Shown: positions 19,172-30,500 of the stretch, piece after piece
How the letters are laid out: every line of letters starts with the position of its first letter
How positions within the stretch are numbered: the stretch's first letter is position 1
NCBI RefSeq assembly: GCF_000730245.1
Contig: NZ_CP004403.1
Span: forward strand, 1,054,001 to 1,118,000
DNA: 64,000 nucleotides
Reading direction: 5' to 3'
Source: an endosymbiont of Acanthamoeba sp. UWC8
GTDB lineage: Bacteria; Pseudomonadota; Alphaproteobacteria; Rickettsiales; Midichloriaceae
Position numbers and translations under genes: made by a program
The notes under the pieces: model-generated
What the model was told of the DNA's origin: nothing
The model's database searches: none
The model's input: only the letters and a program-made list of their open reading frames with translations

Positions 19172-20059
19172 ATGCAAAAGAATTACAACCTGGCCATCGG
19201 CTTAAAATTTTGTAATATATTATTATTCACTATTATGTCGGTTTTAATGATCACCTTAGGCAGTAAGCTGCCTATTATACAGATTTCATTTCTGCGAGTA
19301 TTGTTCGGCTGTTTTGTGGCTTATCTTTATCTACTTATAATTAAACAGAAAATCAGTTTTTCATTAGCCCCGAAGGTTTTAGCAGCTTATATATTACGCG
19401 CCGTTTTAAATTTTGCTGCACTTGTTTTATGGGTTAAGGCTCTACATTTACTCGGGCTTAATGAAGCAAGTGCAGTAAGCTATATGGTACCTATTTGGAC
19501 TACCCTACTTGCCACCCTTTTTTGCGGAGAAAAATTAAATTTAAAATGTGCGGGGGCAATTTTAATTAGCTTAATTGGAATGGTTATCATTCTAAAGCCT
19601 GACATTTATGAATTTAAGGTTGAAGGACTGATTATTGCTTTTGCTTCCACCCTTATGTGGGCAGGATATGACATAACCTGTAAAAAGCAAACGACTACCG
19701 AACATTATATGCTTCAGACATTTTATACATTTATGTGGTCATCCATAATAAGTTTTCCGTTTGCCCTATACTATTGGCAACCGGTGGAAATGATTGACAT
19801 ATTTGATGCTTCAATTATCAGCGTTATAGGAGTTACTAATGTTACCGTATTATTTCTCTCTTATAAATTTGCCCCCATCACGGTTCTTATGCCGTTTAGT
19901 TATTGCCGGTTAATTTTCATGGGCATTGCTTCCTATTTTGTATATAATATATATCCCGGCTCACATTTAATAATCGGAGCTTGCGTCATAGCTTCAGCCA
20001 GCTTTTACATCTTTATTGAACAGAAGAAAGGCAAACTTCAGGTTGAAGCCAAGTCTTGA
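19172..20059 (+). CDS. EamA/DMT-family transporter (copy 2)
   Basis: A second DMT transporter of about ten membrane segments with two EamA repeats, 295 residues, related to the protein at 12922 along its whole length. Conserved points include NEASAVSYMVPIWTTLLATLFCGEKL and a PITVLMPFSYCR stretch in the second half. I use the ATG at 19172; an in-frame TTG lies two codons upstream. Substrate unknown. It stands alone, after the pseudopilin gene and convergent with the holC cluster. Confidence 0.9.
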   Translation: MQKNYNLAIGLKFCNILLFTIMSVLMITLGSKLPIIQISFLRVLFGCFVAYLYLLIIKQKISFSLAPKVLAAYILRAVLNFAALVLWVKALHLLGLNEASAVSYMVPIWTTLLATLFCGEKLNLKCAGAILISLIGMVIILKPDIYEFKVEGLIIAFASTLMWAGYDITCKKQTTTEHYMLQTFYTFMWSSIISFPFALYYWQPVEMIDIFDASIISVIGVTNVTVLFLSYKFAPITVLMPFSYCRLIFMGIASYFVYNIYPGSHLIIGACVIASASFYIFIEQKKGKLQVEAKS

Positions 20060-20077
20060 GGGGGAATTACGACATAT

Positions 20078-20353
20078 TTAATTATTATGTCCTTTTACAA
20101 GCTCACCATTCACAATTTTTGCCGGAATATATAAACCTTCAGTTTGGTAGTAAAAATTAGTGAAGATAAATATACAAAAGCATATTAGAGCAATTACCAT
20201 ACCGGTAATAAAAGCTTTATATAATTCTTTTGAAAAAAACTTAGGTTGTTTATTGCCGTATCTTAATGCTTTTCTATTACTGTAAATAAATGATACGACA
20301 TATAATAATAACGGCAATACAGCAGGTAATAAAAATAACATTATTCTACTCAT
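20078..20353 (-). CDS. Small membrane protein, DUF6111-like
   Basis: A ~91-residue protein with two membrane segments (IMLFLLPAVLPLLLYVVSF and FITGMVIALICFCIFIFT) and the C-terminal signature YIPAKIVNGELVKGH, similar to the Y-P-x-ox-G-x-oxPG end of DUF6111 proteins of alphaproteobacteria. Start 20353 makes a classical ATGA overlap with the holC stop; a start 24 bases further up (20377) is possible. Function unknown. Confidence 0.75.
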   Translation of the reverse strand: MSRIMLFLLPAVLPLLLYVVSFIYSNRKALRYGNKQPKFFSKELYKAFITGMVIALICFCIFIFTNFYYQTEGLYIPAKIVNGELVKGHNN

Positions 20354-20814
20354 AATAAACTCTCTGATTTTATCCATTGGCTTTTTTGATCTTGGGTAAT
20401 AAAGTTACATACTCCCCCCATTTCATTAATTTTTTTTATTTTATCTTTAGTTATATTAAGAGTCTGCTCATTATAAAAAAACAAATATTTTTCAAAATTA
20501 TTAAGGTTGGAAGGGATATAATTTTCTGCAACAACAGCAATAAAATTAGCTTTTATAATATTATCCTGTTCAGAAGTAGTTATATATATAGGGTTTCCTT
20601 CTCTTAGCCCATCTTTATAGGTAGCATGGGGCAGAAAAGAAAGCTGGCTATATACCCATAACAAATCATCTAATGAGCTTATTTGCTCATCATTTGCAGC
20701 AAGCAATACAATCCTATTCCCTCTAGTCACTATACTTTCCAACAATTTGGGCAATACTTTAAAAAAGTTTGCCTCAGGAATCTTATAAAAATTTACTTCT
20801 TTTTTGCTAGGCAT
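20350..20814 (-). CDS. holC: DNA polymerase III chi subunit
   Basis: Chi links the clamp-loader psi subunit to SSB. The 154-residue protein has the HolC pattern: NFYKIPE start, KLLESIVTRGNRIVLLAAND, then LDDLLWVYSQLSFLPHATYKDG and NPIYITTSEQ, which match the LDxxLWT…FLPH…PV/IxLT signature. It overlaps the NAD-GDH stop by a few bases and the next gene by an ATGA, so the three are translationally linked. Confidence 0.9.
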   Translation of the reverse strand: MPSKKEVNFYKIPEANFFKVLPKLLESIVTRGNRIVLLAANDEQISSLDDLLWVYSQLSFLPHATYKDGLREGNPIYITTSEQDNIIKANFIAVVAENYIPSNLNNFEKYLFFYNEQTLNITKDKIKKINEMGGVCNFITQDQKSQWIKSESLL

Positions 20815-23800
20815 TCATTAGCTCCTTAACTCTTCTTACCGCAATAATTAATAATGATACCCAAGAATCGGAATGACTGGCTTTAAGCTCGGAAATAAAT
20901 TGGTTATATTGCTCCTTATCCGAGGTCTTAACTAAACAACATGCATCTATGCTATCATCGATTATTTTAACAGTTTCTTTTTGCAGCAATATTTCCTTCT
21001 TAGTCAATTCCATATGTATATCTTCAATTTCACTAATAATTGACCTTAAAGCAACATTCTCAATATACTGGTTAGATGTATATTTTTTTGCCTGAGATAG
21101 CATCCAGTTCAGGTGCATTTTTTCGCCCAGTAAATAAAATGTTTTAGCGACTTTAAGCACATCCTCTTCTATATTATCAGCAATAACTACTATATCACAT
21201 GCGGAAACCGCGGCCTTAAGCGTAATGATACCATCCATTAGTTCCGAAGGTATATCATATCCATCAAACATATGAGTAAACGACTCAATTTCAGAAAGTA
21301 AAGTATTTGAAACCAGATCATTATAATTAGATAATATTTGATCTACACCGGCTTTATATTTCTTAACTATGTCATCTAAATTATTTAAAGAATGATTATG
21401 TCTTAAAAACCAACTAATATTCCTTTTAAGTAAATTTTGGAGCTCCTTAAATAGTAATATTTTAATTTGCGGCGGTACTTTTCCGGTTAGATCTTCCACC
21501 AGTTTCCAATATTTGGATATATCGAATATTTCTCGTATAGCTGTAAACGCTTTGATTAAATCTTCCGGGTCATGGCTTGTATCGTCAAGTAGTTGATGGA
21601 AATAACAGCAACCAAGCATATTTACAAAATCATTGGTCATCATGGTTGCAACAATCTTGTTTTTGAGTTTATGCTCAACAATTAAATCTTTAGATTTTTC
21701 TCTTAACACTGTTGGAAAATACTTAAGCAAATATTTATAAAAGAACTTATCTTTTAAAAAATTATATTCGGAAAGCATATTAAAAATTGAATTTTTAGAA
21801 TAAGCTATAAGTACGGAAATTTCAGGTCTCGTCAGTTTACCTCCCTCTGCTTTTAAGGTAGATATCTGCTCTATAGAAGGCAAAAATTCTATATCTCTAT
21901 CCAATTCTTTTTTAGACTCCAAGCGCTTGATCAGCCATGCATGCTGATCCAAATTCTCACTTCCTCTCTCTTCTTCAATGCTGATAATCTGAGTTTGTTT
22001 CATATTATCCTGTAAAACCAGCTCAGAAACTTCATCCTTCATTTGGTCAAGAATAATATTTCTTTCCTCTAAAGTAATTTTAGAGCTATTCAAAGCTTCA
22101 GAGAAAGCTATCTTAATATTAACTTCATGATCGGAGCAATCCACACCTGCCGAGTTATCAATAAAGTCGGTATTAATTTTTCCGCTTCTCCTTGCATACT
22201 CTATTCTACCTAATTGAGTGAAACCTAAATTTCCGCCTTCACCGATTACCTTACATCTTAAGTCTTTACCGTTGACTCTTAAGTTATCATTGGCTTTATC
22301 ACCGATTTTATCATTAGTTTGGCTGGTAGCCTTCACGTAAGTACCGATTCCTCCGTTCCACAACAAATCAACCGGCGCTTCTAAAATAGCTTTAATTAAT
22401 GCATCGGGTGATAATATATCTTCCGTAATATCTAATGCTTGTTTAATTTGTGGAGATAATTTAATTGTTTTTTCAGTCCTACTAAATATTCCTCCTCCCT
22501 CCGAAATCAGCTTAGCATTATAATCTGACCACTGTGAGCGCGGCAGATAAAATAGCCTCTCTCTTTCTTTGAAGCTAGCCTCAGGCTCAGGGTTTGGATC
22601 AATAAAGATGTGCATATGGTTAAATGCGGCAACCAGTTTAATCTTCTCGGATAATAACATCCCGTTACCGAACACATCTCCGGACATATCGCCGATTCCG
22701 ACCACAGTAAACGGATCTTTTGCAATATCCATTCCCAGTTCTCTAAAATGTCTTTCAACCGATACCCATGCCCCCTTAGCTGTGATACCAAGCTTCTTAT
22801 GGTCATATCCCGCAGATCCTCCCGAAGCAAAAGCATCGCCGAGCCAAAAATTATATTTTAAAGAAACTTCATTGGCATGATCAGAGAATGTTGCCGTACC
22901 TTTATCTGCTGCAACCACAAGATAAGGGTCTTCATCATCAAATCTTACTACATCATTAGGCGCTACTACCTTTCCATCCACTATATTATCAGTAACATCC
23001 AATAAACCGCTTAAGAAAGTCTTATAGCAATCAATTGCCTCTTGAAATACTTCTTCTCTACTCATGTTAGGTGTTGTACTTTTAAGCACGAAACCTCCCT
23101 TAGAGCCGACAGGAACTATTACGGCATTTTTTGTCATTTGAGCCTTCATAAGTCCTAAGACTTCAGTTCTAAAATCTTCCGAACGGTCAGACCACCTTAA
23201 TCCTCCCCTTGCTACTTTACCTCCCCTTAAATGCACGGCTTCCACTCTTTTTGAAAATACAAAGATTTCCGCGTAAGGTTTAGGCAATGGAATATCCATA
23301 ACTTCCGATGAAGTAATTTTTAGTGATAAATAATCTTTATGCTGGTTGTTCTCATATGTTTGGAAGTAATTAGTTCTTTTAGTTGCTTGTATTATATTTA
23401 ACAAGGTTTTGATAACCTTATCTTCAGTAATGCTTTTTACCGCGGCAAGTTTTTCATTAATGTGAGCAATTAGTTTATTTATATCTGCTTCACTTCTCTC
23501 TCTATTCGGATTAAACATTAGCTCGAACAACTCAACTAATAACTTAGTAAGTTCATAATTATTTACCAATGCATCTACAACATATTCTAAAGTGAACTGA
23601 AAGTTAATTTGCTTTAAATATTTTGAATATGCTCTAAGAAGGTTAGCCTGGCGCCAGTTAAGGTTACTGAATAATATTAAGCTATTAAACCTATCATCTT
23701 CAATGCTTTGATCCCATATTTTATTTAATGCTATTTCTATATTGCGTTTAAATTCATTGGTTAAATTAAACTCCGATAATTTGAATTGAAGCCTAAAATG

Positions 23801-25240
23801 ATGGATATAAAATTCTCTAACCGCTCCTAAATCTTTTAATGAAACTTTAAATGTTAATACATCCGAGGCAAAGAAACCAATATGTTCTAAAATAGGCAAG
23901 GTAGATGACAGTGCCAATCTTTCATCGGGAGAAAATATTTTTAGCTGAAGTACTCGTTTATCCGATTCCTCATGCTCATAAAGATTAAATTTTACCGCAT
24001 TGTCCTGTAATGAAGATTCTAATATTTCGATATCGCTTACTGCTTCTTTAGCAGTAAAGCTTGATGTATACTTAATATCAAAGGCATCTTTATATATGAC
24101 ATATTTAGCTTTTGCGTCTTTGCGGGAATATTTTTGCCCTAATGCATGCAATAGATAATCACCCCAGACACTAATAGCTTTTACTATATTTTCTTCTATC
24201 TCCGTAACATCATAGAGGGGAAGATTATTCGGCTCGGTTTTTAAAGTTATTTGCAGATTTGCAAGCTGTGATTCACTAATGTTTACATGCTGACTGGAGA
24301 TCACTCCGTTAAAGACATTGCAAAGCATACTTTCAATCGTTTCTCTTACTTCCGTACTAAATCTTGATTTTGGAATAAAAATTAAGCAGGTAATAAATTT
24401 TTTGGAAGTATCTTGTCTTACAAATAGCTTAACTTTCGGCATCAGTGCTAATGAAACTATTCCTTTTGCTGTCTCTAAAAGCTCATCTTCATGCATTTGT
24501 ATTAACTCCCCTCTCGGGAAATTTTCAAGTGCGGTCACCAGCTCTTTACAATTATGGCTATATTCCGGGTATCCGTATTTCTCAATTACGTTAAAAACTT
24601 TTTTTCTGATAAGCGGGATGGTTTTGACGGATTGGTAGTAAACCGAAGAAGTAAAAAAGCCTAAAAAATCAATGGTACGGATACATTTTCCTTTGTCATT
24701 AAATTGTTTAATTATTACATGATCCATATGAGAGGTTCGGTGTACAAGCGAGTGCCCATCCCATTTCGTAATAAATAAAACATCTTCGGATTCATATTGA
24801 CCATCAAAATGAGATTCTTCTAAATAATAAGCTTTATTTTTTAACCCTCCCATAACGCTATCTTTCTGAGGGATTACCGAAGAATTTATAATCTTAGATT
24901 CATAACACCCGACAAATACGAAATTACCATTAATTAACCAGTTTAAAAACTTAATATTTTCTTCTTTTAACTCGGGGTCTTTGCTTAATTTATTATTTTC
25001 AATCAGCTTTTTAGCATCTTCCATTTTTTGACGCATCGGCTGCCAATCATTAACGGCAAGATTAACACACTCTAGAACTTGCTCAATTATATGATAGAAT
25101 GAGGCAAGATATTCATCTCCACACCATTTAGAGATGTGGAATTGTATTATTGATTCTTTGCTGCTGGTTTTACTTTCTGAAAAGCTTATAAAATGCCCAT
25201 CTTCTTCCCTTGCAATCATTACTGCCTGGTGAGTGATCAA
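20807..25240 (-). CDS. NAD-specific glutamate dehydrogenase, main part (5' end frameshifted)
   Basis: This 1477-residue frame is the bulk of the large (~1600-residue) NAD-GDH class that oxidises glutamate to 2-oxoglutarate plus ammonia with NAD. The catalytic region lies near residues 650-1100 (RGGKVARGGLRWSDRSEDFR, VGSKGGFVL, GIGDMSGDVFGNGM, LWNGGIGTYVKA). Only the first frame-open codon (TTG at 25240) has been used as start. However, the same frame upstream reads DIPFLVDSISNQLKIEDFDI, which is conserved family sequence, back to about 25304. There two single-base differences shift the frame from the 5' fragment at 25306-25572. Intracellular bacteria use this enzyme to burn host glutamate. 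Confidence 0.93.
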   Translation of the reverse strand: MITHQAVMIAREEDGHFISFSESKTSSKESIIQFHISKWCGDEYLASFYHIIEQVLECVNLAVNDWQPMRQKMEDAKKLIENNKLSKDPELKEENIKFLNWLINGNFVFVGCYESKIINSSVIPQKDSVMGGLKNKAYYLEESHFDGQYESEDVLFITKWDGHSLVHRTSHMDHVIIKQFNDKGKCIRTIDFLGFFTSSVYYQSVKTIPLIRKKVFNVIEKYGYPEYSHNCKELVTALENFPRGELIQMHEDELLETAKGIVSLALMPKVKLFVRQDTSKKFITCLIFIPKSRFSTEVRETIESMLCNVFNGVISSQHVNISESQLANLQITLKTEPNNLPLYDVTEIEENIVKAISVWGDYLLHALGQKYSRKDAKAKYVIYKDAFDIKYTSSFTAKEAVSDIEILESSLQDNAVKFNLYEHEESDKRVLQLKIFSPDERLALSSTLPILEHIGFFASDVLTFKVSLKDLGAVREFYIHHFRLQFKLSEFNLTNEFKRNIEIALNKIWDQSIEDDRFNSLILFSNLNWRQANLLRAYSKYLKQINFQFTLEYVVDALVNNYELTKLLVELFELMFNPNRERSEADINKLIAHINEKLAAVKSITEDKVIKTLLNIIQATKRTNYFQTYENNQHKDYLSLKITSSEVMDIPLPKPYAEIFVFSKRVEAVHLRGGKVARGGLRWSDRSEDFRTEVLGLMKAQMTKNAVIVPVGSKGGFVLKSTTPNMSREEVFQEAIDCYKTFLSGLLDVTDNIVDGKVVAPNDVVRFDDEDPYLVVAADKGTATFSDHANEVSLKYNFWLGDAFASGGSAGYDHKKLGITAKGAWVSVERHFRELGMDIAKDPFTVVGIGDMSGDVFGNGMLLSEKIKLVAAFNHMHIFIDPNPEPEASFKERERLFYLPRSQWSDYNAKLISEGGGIFSRTEKTIKLSPQIKQALDITEDILSPDALIKAILEAPVDLLWNGGIGTYVKATSQTNDKIGDKANDNLRVNGKDLRCKVIGEGGNLGFTQLGRIEYARRSGKINTDFIDNSAGVDCSDHEVNIKIAFSEALNSSKITLEERNIILDQMKDEVSELVLQDNMKQTQIISIEEERGSENLDQHAWLIKRLESKKELDRDIEFLPSIEQISTLKAEGGKLTRPEISVLIAYSKNSIFNMLSEYNFLKDKFFYKYLLKYFPTVLREKSKDLIVEHKLKNKIVATMMTNDFVNMLGCCYFHQLLDDTSHDPEDLIKAFTAIREIFDISKYWKLVEDLTGKVPPQIKILLFKELQNLLKRNISWFLRHNHSLNNLDDIVKKYKAGVDQILSNYNDLVSNTLLSEIESFTHMFDGYDIPSELMDGIITLKAAVSACDIVVIADNIEEDVLKVAKTFYLLGEKMHLNWMLSQAKKYTSNQYIENVALRSIISEIEDIHMELTKKEILLQKETVKIIDDSIDACCLVKTSDKEQYNQFISELKASHSDSWVSLLIIAVRRVKELMNA

Positions 25241-25305
25241 GTGAATATCAAAATCTTCAATTTTTAATTGGTTGCTGATTGAATCAACTAAAAATGGGAT
25301 ATCCT

Positions 25306-25572
25306 TTATTTACCACTTCCCAGGATAATTTGCTCTTTATCCTTATTAGGTTTGTATATATGGAGTTTTGTTTCTTCATCTTTTTTGCTTTGCATCAACC
25401 TAAACGTTGAGGCGGCGGCCTTAAATAAATAATCAGTTTCAAATAAAGATAATTCATCGTACGGCAAGCTGGAATAAAGGATTTTTATGAACTGTTTTAA
25501 ATTTTTATCGTTAGTCTTGAGTGTTAATTGCTCAATTACAAGCTCATTATTTCCTAAATCATTTTGTGCCAT
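25306..25572 (-). pseudogene. NAD-GDH N-terminal fragment, frameshifted from main frame
   Basis: The 88 residues starting MAQNDLGN match the N-terminal segment of large NAD-GDHs (YDELSLFETDYLFKAAASTF, then an SKKD...KLHIYKPN stretch). The ATG at 25572 is preceded by AGGGA. At GGG 25319-25321 the frame should move once, giving a short WEVVNK stretch in another frame. At GG 25303-25304 it should move again into the main frame (DIPFLVDS). Joined, the protein would be about 1585 residues, the family norm. See findings. Confidence 0.8.
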
Positions 25573-25630
25573 AAAATTTTCCCTCATTATTTTGTCAAAA
25601 CCAATTTATTTTCCAACTATATTTCTATTT

Positions 25631-26731
25631 TTACCCGTCTTCATAGTGTAACACAAGATAAAGTCCAATTGTAAAACATATTAAAGTGGGAGCAATAGCA
25701 GAAAATATAACTGGTATGTTCCCTGCAATACCGATTGCATTTATAATATCAGATAAGAAATAAATTAAAAACCCGACCATAATACCTAAAAACATAAAAA
25801 TCCCTACCCTTCCACTTCTTGAAGATTTAGTAGCAAAAACCAGCCCGATTAGTACCATTGAAAGATAAAAGAACGGAGATACCACAATTTTGAATAAGTA
25901 ATTTAAATGTCTAAGGGTTGAAAACCCTGATTCTTGTGTAGTTTTTATAAAGGAAGGTAAATTATAAATTGAAATGGTATCCGGAGATATTACACTTTCC
26001 TGAATTTGTAAAAAGCTGATTTTGGTCGGCATTTGATATGCATCCTTATGCTCAAATGAATAATCTGTATTTGATATATCTACATCTGATAGAAGCCACG
26101 ATTTGCCGTCTTCCAGCTTAGCTGAATTAGCATAAATCCTAGTTAAAAACTTATAATTTTTATCAGCCAGAAAGAAGGTAACTTCAAATAGTTCCTTAGT
26201 TTCTTGGGATACTCTCATAGCATGAATAATTGTATTTCCTTTTTTATAAGCTTCTTTTAACCATAGCCCGTTTTTAGATATAGCAATTGTGCTTGAGTGA
26301 CCTTTCAAATGTATTGCTTCCAGCCGTTCAAATTTCCCTAGCATACTACTGCCTATAGGGTTTAAAAAAAGAACGTTTATTACCCCGAAAACAAAAGCAA
26401 CGGTTACTGCAGGAAATATAAATTGCCAAACTGACATGCCGTATGATCTTGCAACTATAAGCTCGGAAGATTTGGTAAGATTCGCATAAGTTAAAATAGT
26501 GGTAAGTATAAAGATAAAAGGGAAAGTCTTTTCAACATGATAATAATTTCTTAAAGTCGCTAATTTAAAAATCATACTCATACTTAAATCAATATTATAT
26601 GAAATTTTTACTAACTCCATAAAATCAAAGATCAGCATCATTATCGAAACAATAAGAAGTATAACCAGAAAGTAAGTAATGTTTTTCTTTGCTATATATT
26701 TAAAAAGGATTAAGGGCACGGAATTATTCAA
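25631..26731 (-). CDS. lptG: LPS export permease LptG/YjgQ
   Basis: LptF/LptG with LptB pull lipopolysaccharide out of the inner membrane. This 366-residue protein has the YjgP/YjgQ architecture: two to three N-terminal membrane segments, the SSELIVARSYGMSVWQFIFP motif at ~85-105, a periplasmic beta-jellyroll (~120-260), and three C-terminal membrane segments. The GMS motif favours LptG. The frame opens with TTG and no clear ribosome site, so the start is uncertain. Other lpt genes are not nearby. Confidence 0.88.
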   Translation of the reverse strand: MNNSVPLILFKYIAKKNITYFLVILLIVSIMMLIFDFMELVKISYNIDLSMSMIFKLATLRNYYHVEKTFPFIFILTTILTYANLTKSSELIVARSYGMSVWQFIFPAVTVAFVFGVINVLFLNPIGSSMLGKFERLEAIHLKGHSSTIAISKNGLWLKEAYKKGNTIIHAMRVSQETKELFEVTFFLADKNYKFLTRIYANSAKLEDGKSWLLSDVDISNTDYSFEHKDAYQMPTKISFLQIQESVISPDTISIYNLPSFIKTTQESGFSTLRHLNYLFKIVVSPFFYLSMVLIGLVFATKSSRSGRVGIFMFLGIMVGFLIYFLSDIINAIGIAGNIPVIFSAIAPTLICFTIGLYLVLHYEDG

Positions 26732-26838
26732 TTACAAACTATATATTTATTCTAATTTGAATATAGTCAAATTGGATTAGTTAATCAAATAGAAAGCCCG
26801 AATATAGCTTTAAAAATATATAAGTATTAATTTCTACT

Positions 26839-27582
26839 TTAATTTATTAGGTTGCTCTCAGAAGTAAGAGCTTTTATAATTCCTCGCATGGTTCTCACCT
26901 CTTGCTCCGTCATCTTGGCTTTTATAAAAGTATTTCTAATATTTTGGAACATTCTTTGCTCCTTTTCCTTTGCTTTAAAGAAATCTTTTTTATCAAGCTC
27001 TTGTTTTAAATGCCGGAAAAGATATTCCAGTTCTGCCTTATTAGCTAGGCCTTGTACTTCCGAGCTAGTTTTTATTTCATTCGGAAGCGAGATAGAAAGC
27101 TCATAAGCGATAACACATGCAGCTTGCGCAATATTTAACGAGCTATTTATTGCAGAAGTTTCTATAGAGCAAAAAATATCAGCACATATAACTTCTTCAT
27201 TAGTGAGCCCGCTTCTCTCCCTACCTAGCAGAATACCAACTTTACCACCATTTCGGACAATATTGCTACCTACCATAATCGGCAGGTCTTCAGGCTTACA
27301 AACTTCTTTTTGCATATCTCTTTTTTGTGCTGAAGTAGCAACTATAAAATTAAGATCCTCAATTGCTTCATTTAAGTTATTAAAGACTTCTGCACTATCT
27401 ATAACAAATTTGCCGTGTGCGGCAAGCTCACTTGCTTTAGCATTCGGCCAACCGTCACGCGGTGAGACAATCCTAAGTTTAGTGAAACCGAAATTACTTA
27501 TTACTCTGGCAACTGCCCCGATGTTTTCTCCCATCTGCGGCTCAACAAGTATGAAATAAATATTATCCACCCGATTTTTCAT
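26839..27582 (-). CDS. trmJ: tRNA (cytidine/uridine-2'-O-)-methyltransferase TrmJ
   Basis: A SPOUT-fold methyltransferase that modifies position 32 of tRNA. Motif 1 is VEPQMGENIGAVARVISNFG (residues 13-32). SAM-binding motifs are GILLGRERSGLTNEEV (~125) and NSSLNIAQAACVIAYEL (~160). The C-terminal ~75 residues are the helical extension of TrmJ. Length 247 is usual. It begins 6 bases after dnaE and is likely co-transcribed with it. Confidence 0.93.
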   Translation of the reverse strand: MKNRVDNIYFILVEPQMGENIGAVARVISNFGFTKLRIVSPRDGWPNAKASELAAHGKFVIDSAEVFNNLNEAIEDLNFIVATSAQKRDMQKEVCKPEDLPIMVGSNIVRNGGKVGILLGRERSGLTNEEVICADIFCSIETSAINSSLNIAQAACVIAYELSISLPNEIKTSSEVQGLANKAELEYLFRHLKQELDKKDFFKAKEKEQRMFQNIRNTFIKAKMTEQEVRTMRGIIKALTSESNLIN

Positions 27583-27588
27583 TTTAGA

Positions 27589-30500
27589 CTATTCCTCTAT
27601 AATTTCTAAAGCGCTTGAATTTCTCAGCATAGAAATTTTTTCTCTATCAATAAAGATAGGTTTGTTATTTTTAAAAAACACTTCACCTTCACCATCAATA
27701 CATACTGCAAGTTTAATAGGTATACCTATTTCCGTAATACTATCTTTTATTATATTTATAGCCTGTTTATCTTTGATGGTAATTTTTAAAGTAGTTTTCA
27801 CATCTTTTAAAGCATCTTCAATATATGACATACTATCAATGATAATCCTTAAACCTGTATTATCTTTTTTTGCATCGGCGACTATAAACACTACCTTCCC
27901 TACCTCCAATAATCCTTCTTCATTATATTGCACCAGTTGCTTTTCATCAAAGATTGAAACGTCAAATAAACCGGTCTTATCCGATAGTTGGATAAAGGCA
28001 AATTTACCTCTTGCTGAAGACTTAATTTTTTTAGAAGTTATTACACCTGCAAAATTTAGTTTAGAAGATTTACTCCCTACCCTACTATCAATTTCACAGG
28101 CGAAAGTAATATTCATTTTTCTTAATTTTACTGCATATTCTTCAATCGGGTGAGAAGAAAGATAAAAACCGAAAGCTTCAAATTCAGCTTCTAAAGTTTG
28201 TTTGGTATTCCACTGCTCTACATTTTCCAGAAATATTTTTTGGTAGGCGATATCTATATCTTCGAATAAACTTGCCTGCTTTGTGGATGCATTTTCTTCC
28301 TGCATGGAAGTCCAGCTAATGATTTTTTCCACACTTTTAAATATACTTTTTCGGTTGGTGTTAAAGCAATCAAATGCACCGGCTTTAGACAAGCCTTCCA
28401 ACATCCTTTTATTAAGATTACGCAAGCTGGCTTTAATTAAAAAATCTTCCAGATCCTTAAATTCTCCTTCTTCTTTTCTAATCTTTATTATTTCCTCAAC
28501 TGCTTTTCTACCCACATTTTTAATTGCAGATAACCCATATCTGATTGCTTTATCTTCTATTACAAACAAAGCTTCGGAATGATTTATCGAAGGAGGCAAA
28601 ATCGTAATATTATAATTTCTTGCGTCATTTAAGAATAAATTAATCTTATCAGCATCATCTATCTCTAAGTTTAGTGAAGCGGTAAAAAACTCCAGCGGAT
28701 AATTAGCTTTTAAAAATGCAGTTTGGTATGAGATGATAGCATAAGCCGCAGCATGCGACTTATTAAATCCATAGCTAGCGAATTTATCAATTAAATTAAA
28801 TATTTCTTCTGCTAAATCTCGATCTATTCCGTTTTTTACCGCGCCATGAATAAACACTTCCCGGTTGGCATCCATTTCAGCTTGGATTTTTTTGCCCATT
28901 GCCCGTCTTAACAGGTCAGCTTCGCCTAAAGTGTAGCCGGCGAGTGCCTGCGCTATAATTATTACCTGCTCTTGGTAGACAATAATACCGTAGGTTTCTT
29001 TTAAAATTTCTTCTAATTTAGGGTGAAGGTATTGCGGCTTTTCATAGCCGTGTTTTCTATTAATATAGCTAGGTATGTTATCCATAGGTCCCGGCCTATA
29101 AAGTGAACCTAAAGCAATTAAATCCTCAATTTTATCCGGTTTTAATTTTTTAATAGTCTCTTTCATTCCAACACTTTCAAATTGGAACACACCTACTGTT
29201 TCACCTCTAGAGAGTAGCTTAAAAGTTTTTTTATCCTCTAATGAAATTTCGCCTATATCAAAGCTTTCAGTCTCTTTTTTATTAATTAGATCACATGCCC
29301 AAGAAATCACGGTAAGAGTCTTTAGACCTAAAAAATCAAATTTAACTAAGCCGGCATCTTCCGCCGCTTTCATATTAAACTGAATTATAGGCATCGGTGA
29401 ATTATCGTCTCTATAAAGAGGCACAACTTCAACAAGAGGCCTATCTGCAATAACAATACCTGCGGCATGGGTGGAGACGTGCCTGTTCATTCCCTCAAGC
29501 TGCAAACCGATAGATAATAACTTTGCAATAACCGGATTAGTATCTCTTTGACCTTGCAGATCCCGATCAAGATTAATTGCCTGGCTTAGGGTAACCGGGT
29601 TAGCAGGGTTATTAGGAACCATTTTACAGATTCTGTCTACCGTCATATAATCCATTCCCAAAACTCGGCCTACATCCCTTAAAACCGCCCTAGGCTGGAG
29701 CTTCCCAAAAGTTATGATGTTTGCAACTCTATCTTCACCATACTTTTCTTTTACGTATTTTATCACTTCTTCACGTCTTTCCTGACAGAAATCTATATCA
29801 AAATCAGGCATAGATATTCGATCAGGATTTAAAAACCGCTCAAAGAGAAGCCCGAACTTTATCGGATCTAAATCAGTAATGTCAATTGCCCAGGCAACCA
29901 ATGAACCGGCACCCGATCCTCTTCCGGGGCCTACCGGAACTCCGTTATTCTTACTCCATTTTATAAAATCCGAAACTATTAAGAAATATCCTGCAAATCT
30001 CATCTTAATGATTACCGAAAGCTCAAAATCTAATCTTTTAAAATACTCCTCTTCATCAATAGTGTATTGTAGTTTAGCAAGCCTCTTTCTCAATCCTTCT
30101 TTAGCAAACTCGGATAAAATTTCATCTTCATTAGCTTTATTTGCAGTTGAGAAACTAGGCAGTAACGGCTTACTAGTTTCAGAATACACTAAACATTTTT
30201 TTGCTATATTAACCGTGTTCTCGATTGCTTCCGGGAGATCCTTAAACAGTTCAAACATTTCTTCTGTGCTTTTGAGATAGCAATCCTTACTTACACTCGG
30301 CCTTTCCGTCTCTTCAAGCTTTCTGGCTTCTGCTATACAGTATAACGCATCTTGCGCTATATGCATTTGGGGGGTTAGGAAATATATATCATTTGTGGCA
30401 ACTATTCCTAGCTCCAAGTCTTGTGCATATTTTAGAATATTTTGCTCAAACTCTTCGTTATAGGTATCAACATTCCTTTGCACTTCTATATACAAATCGT

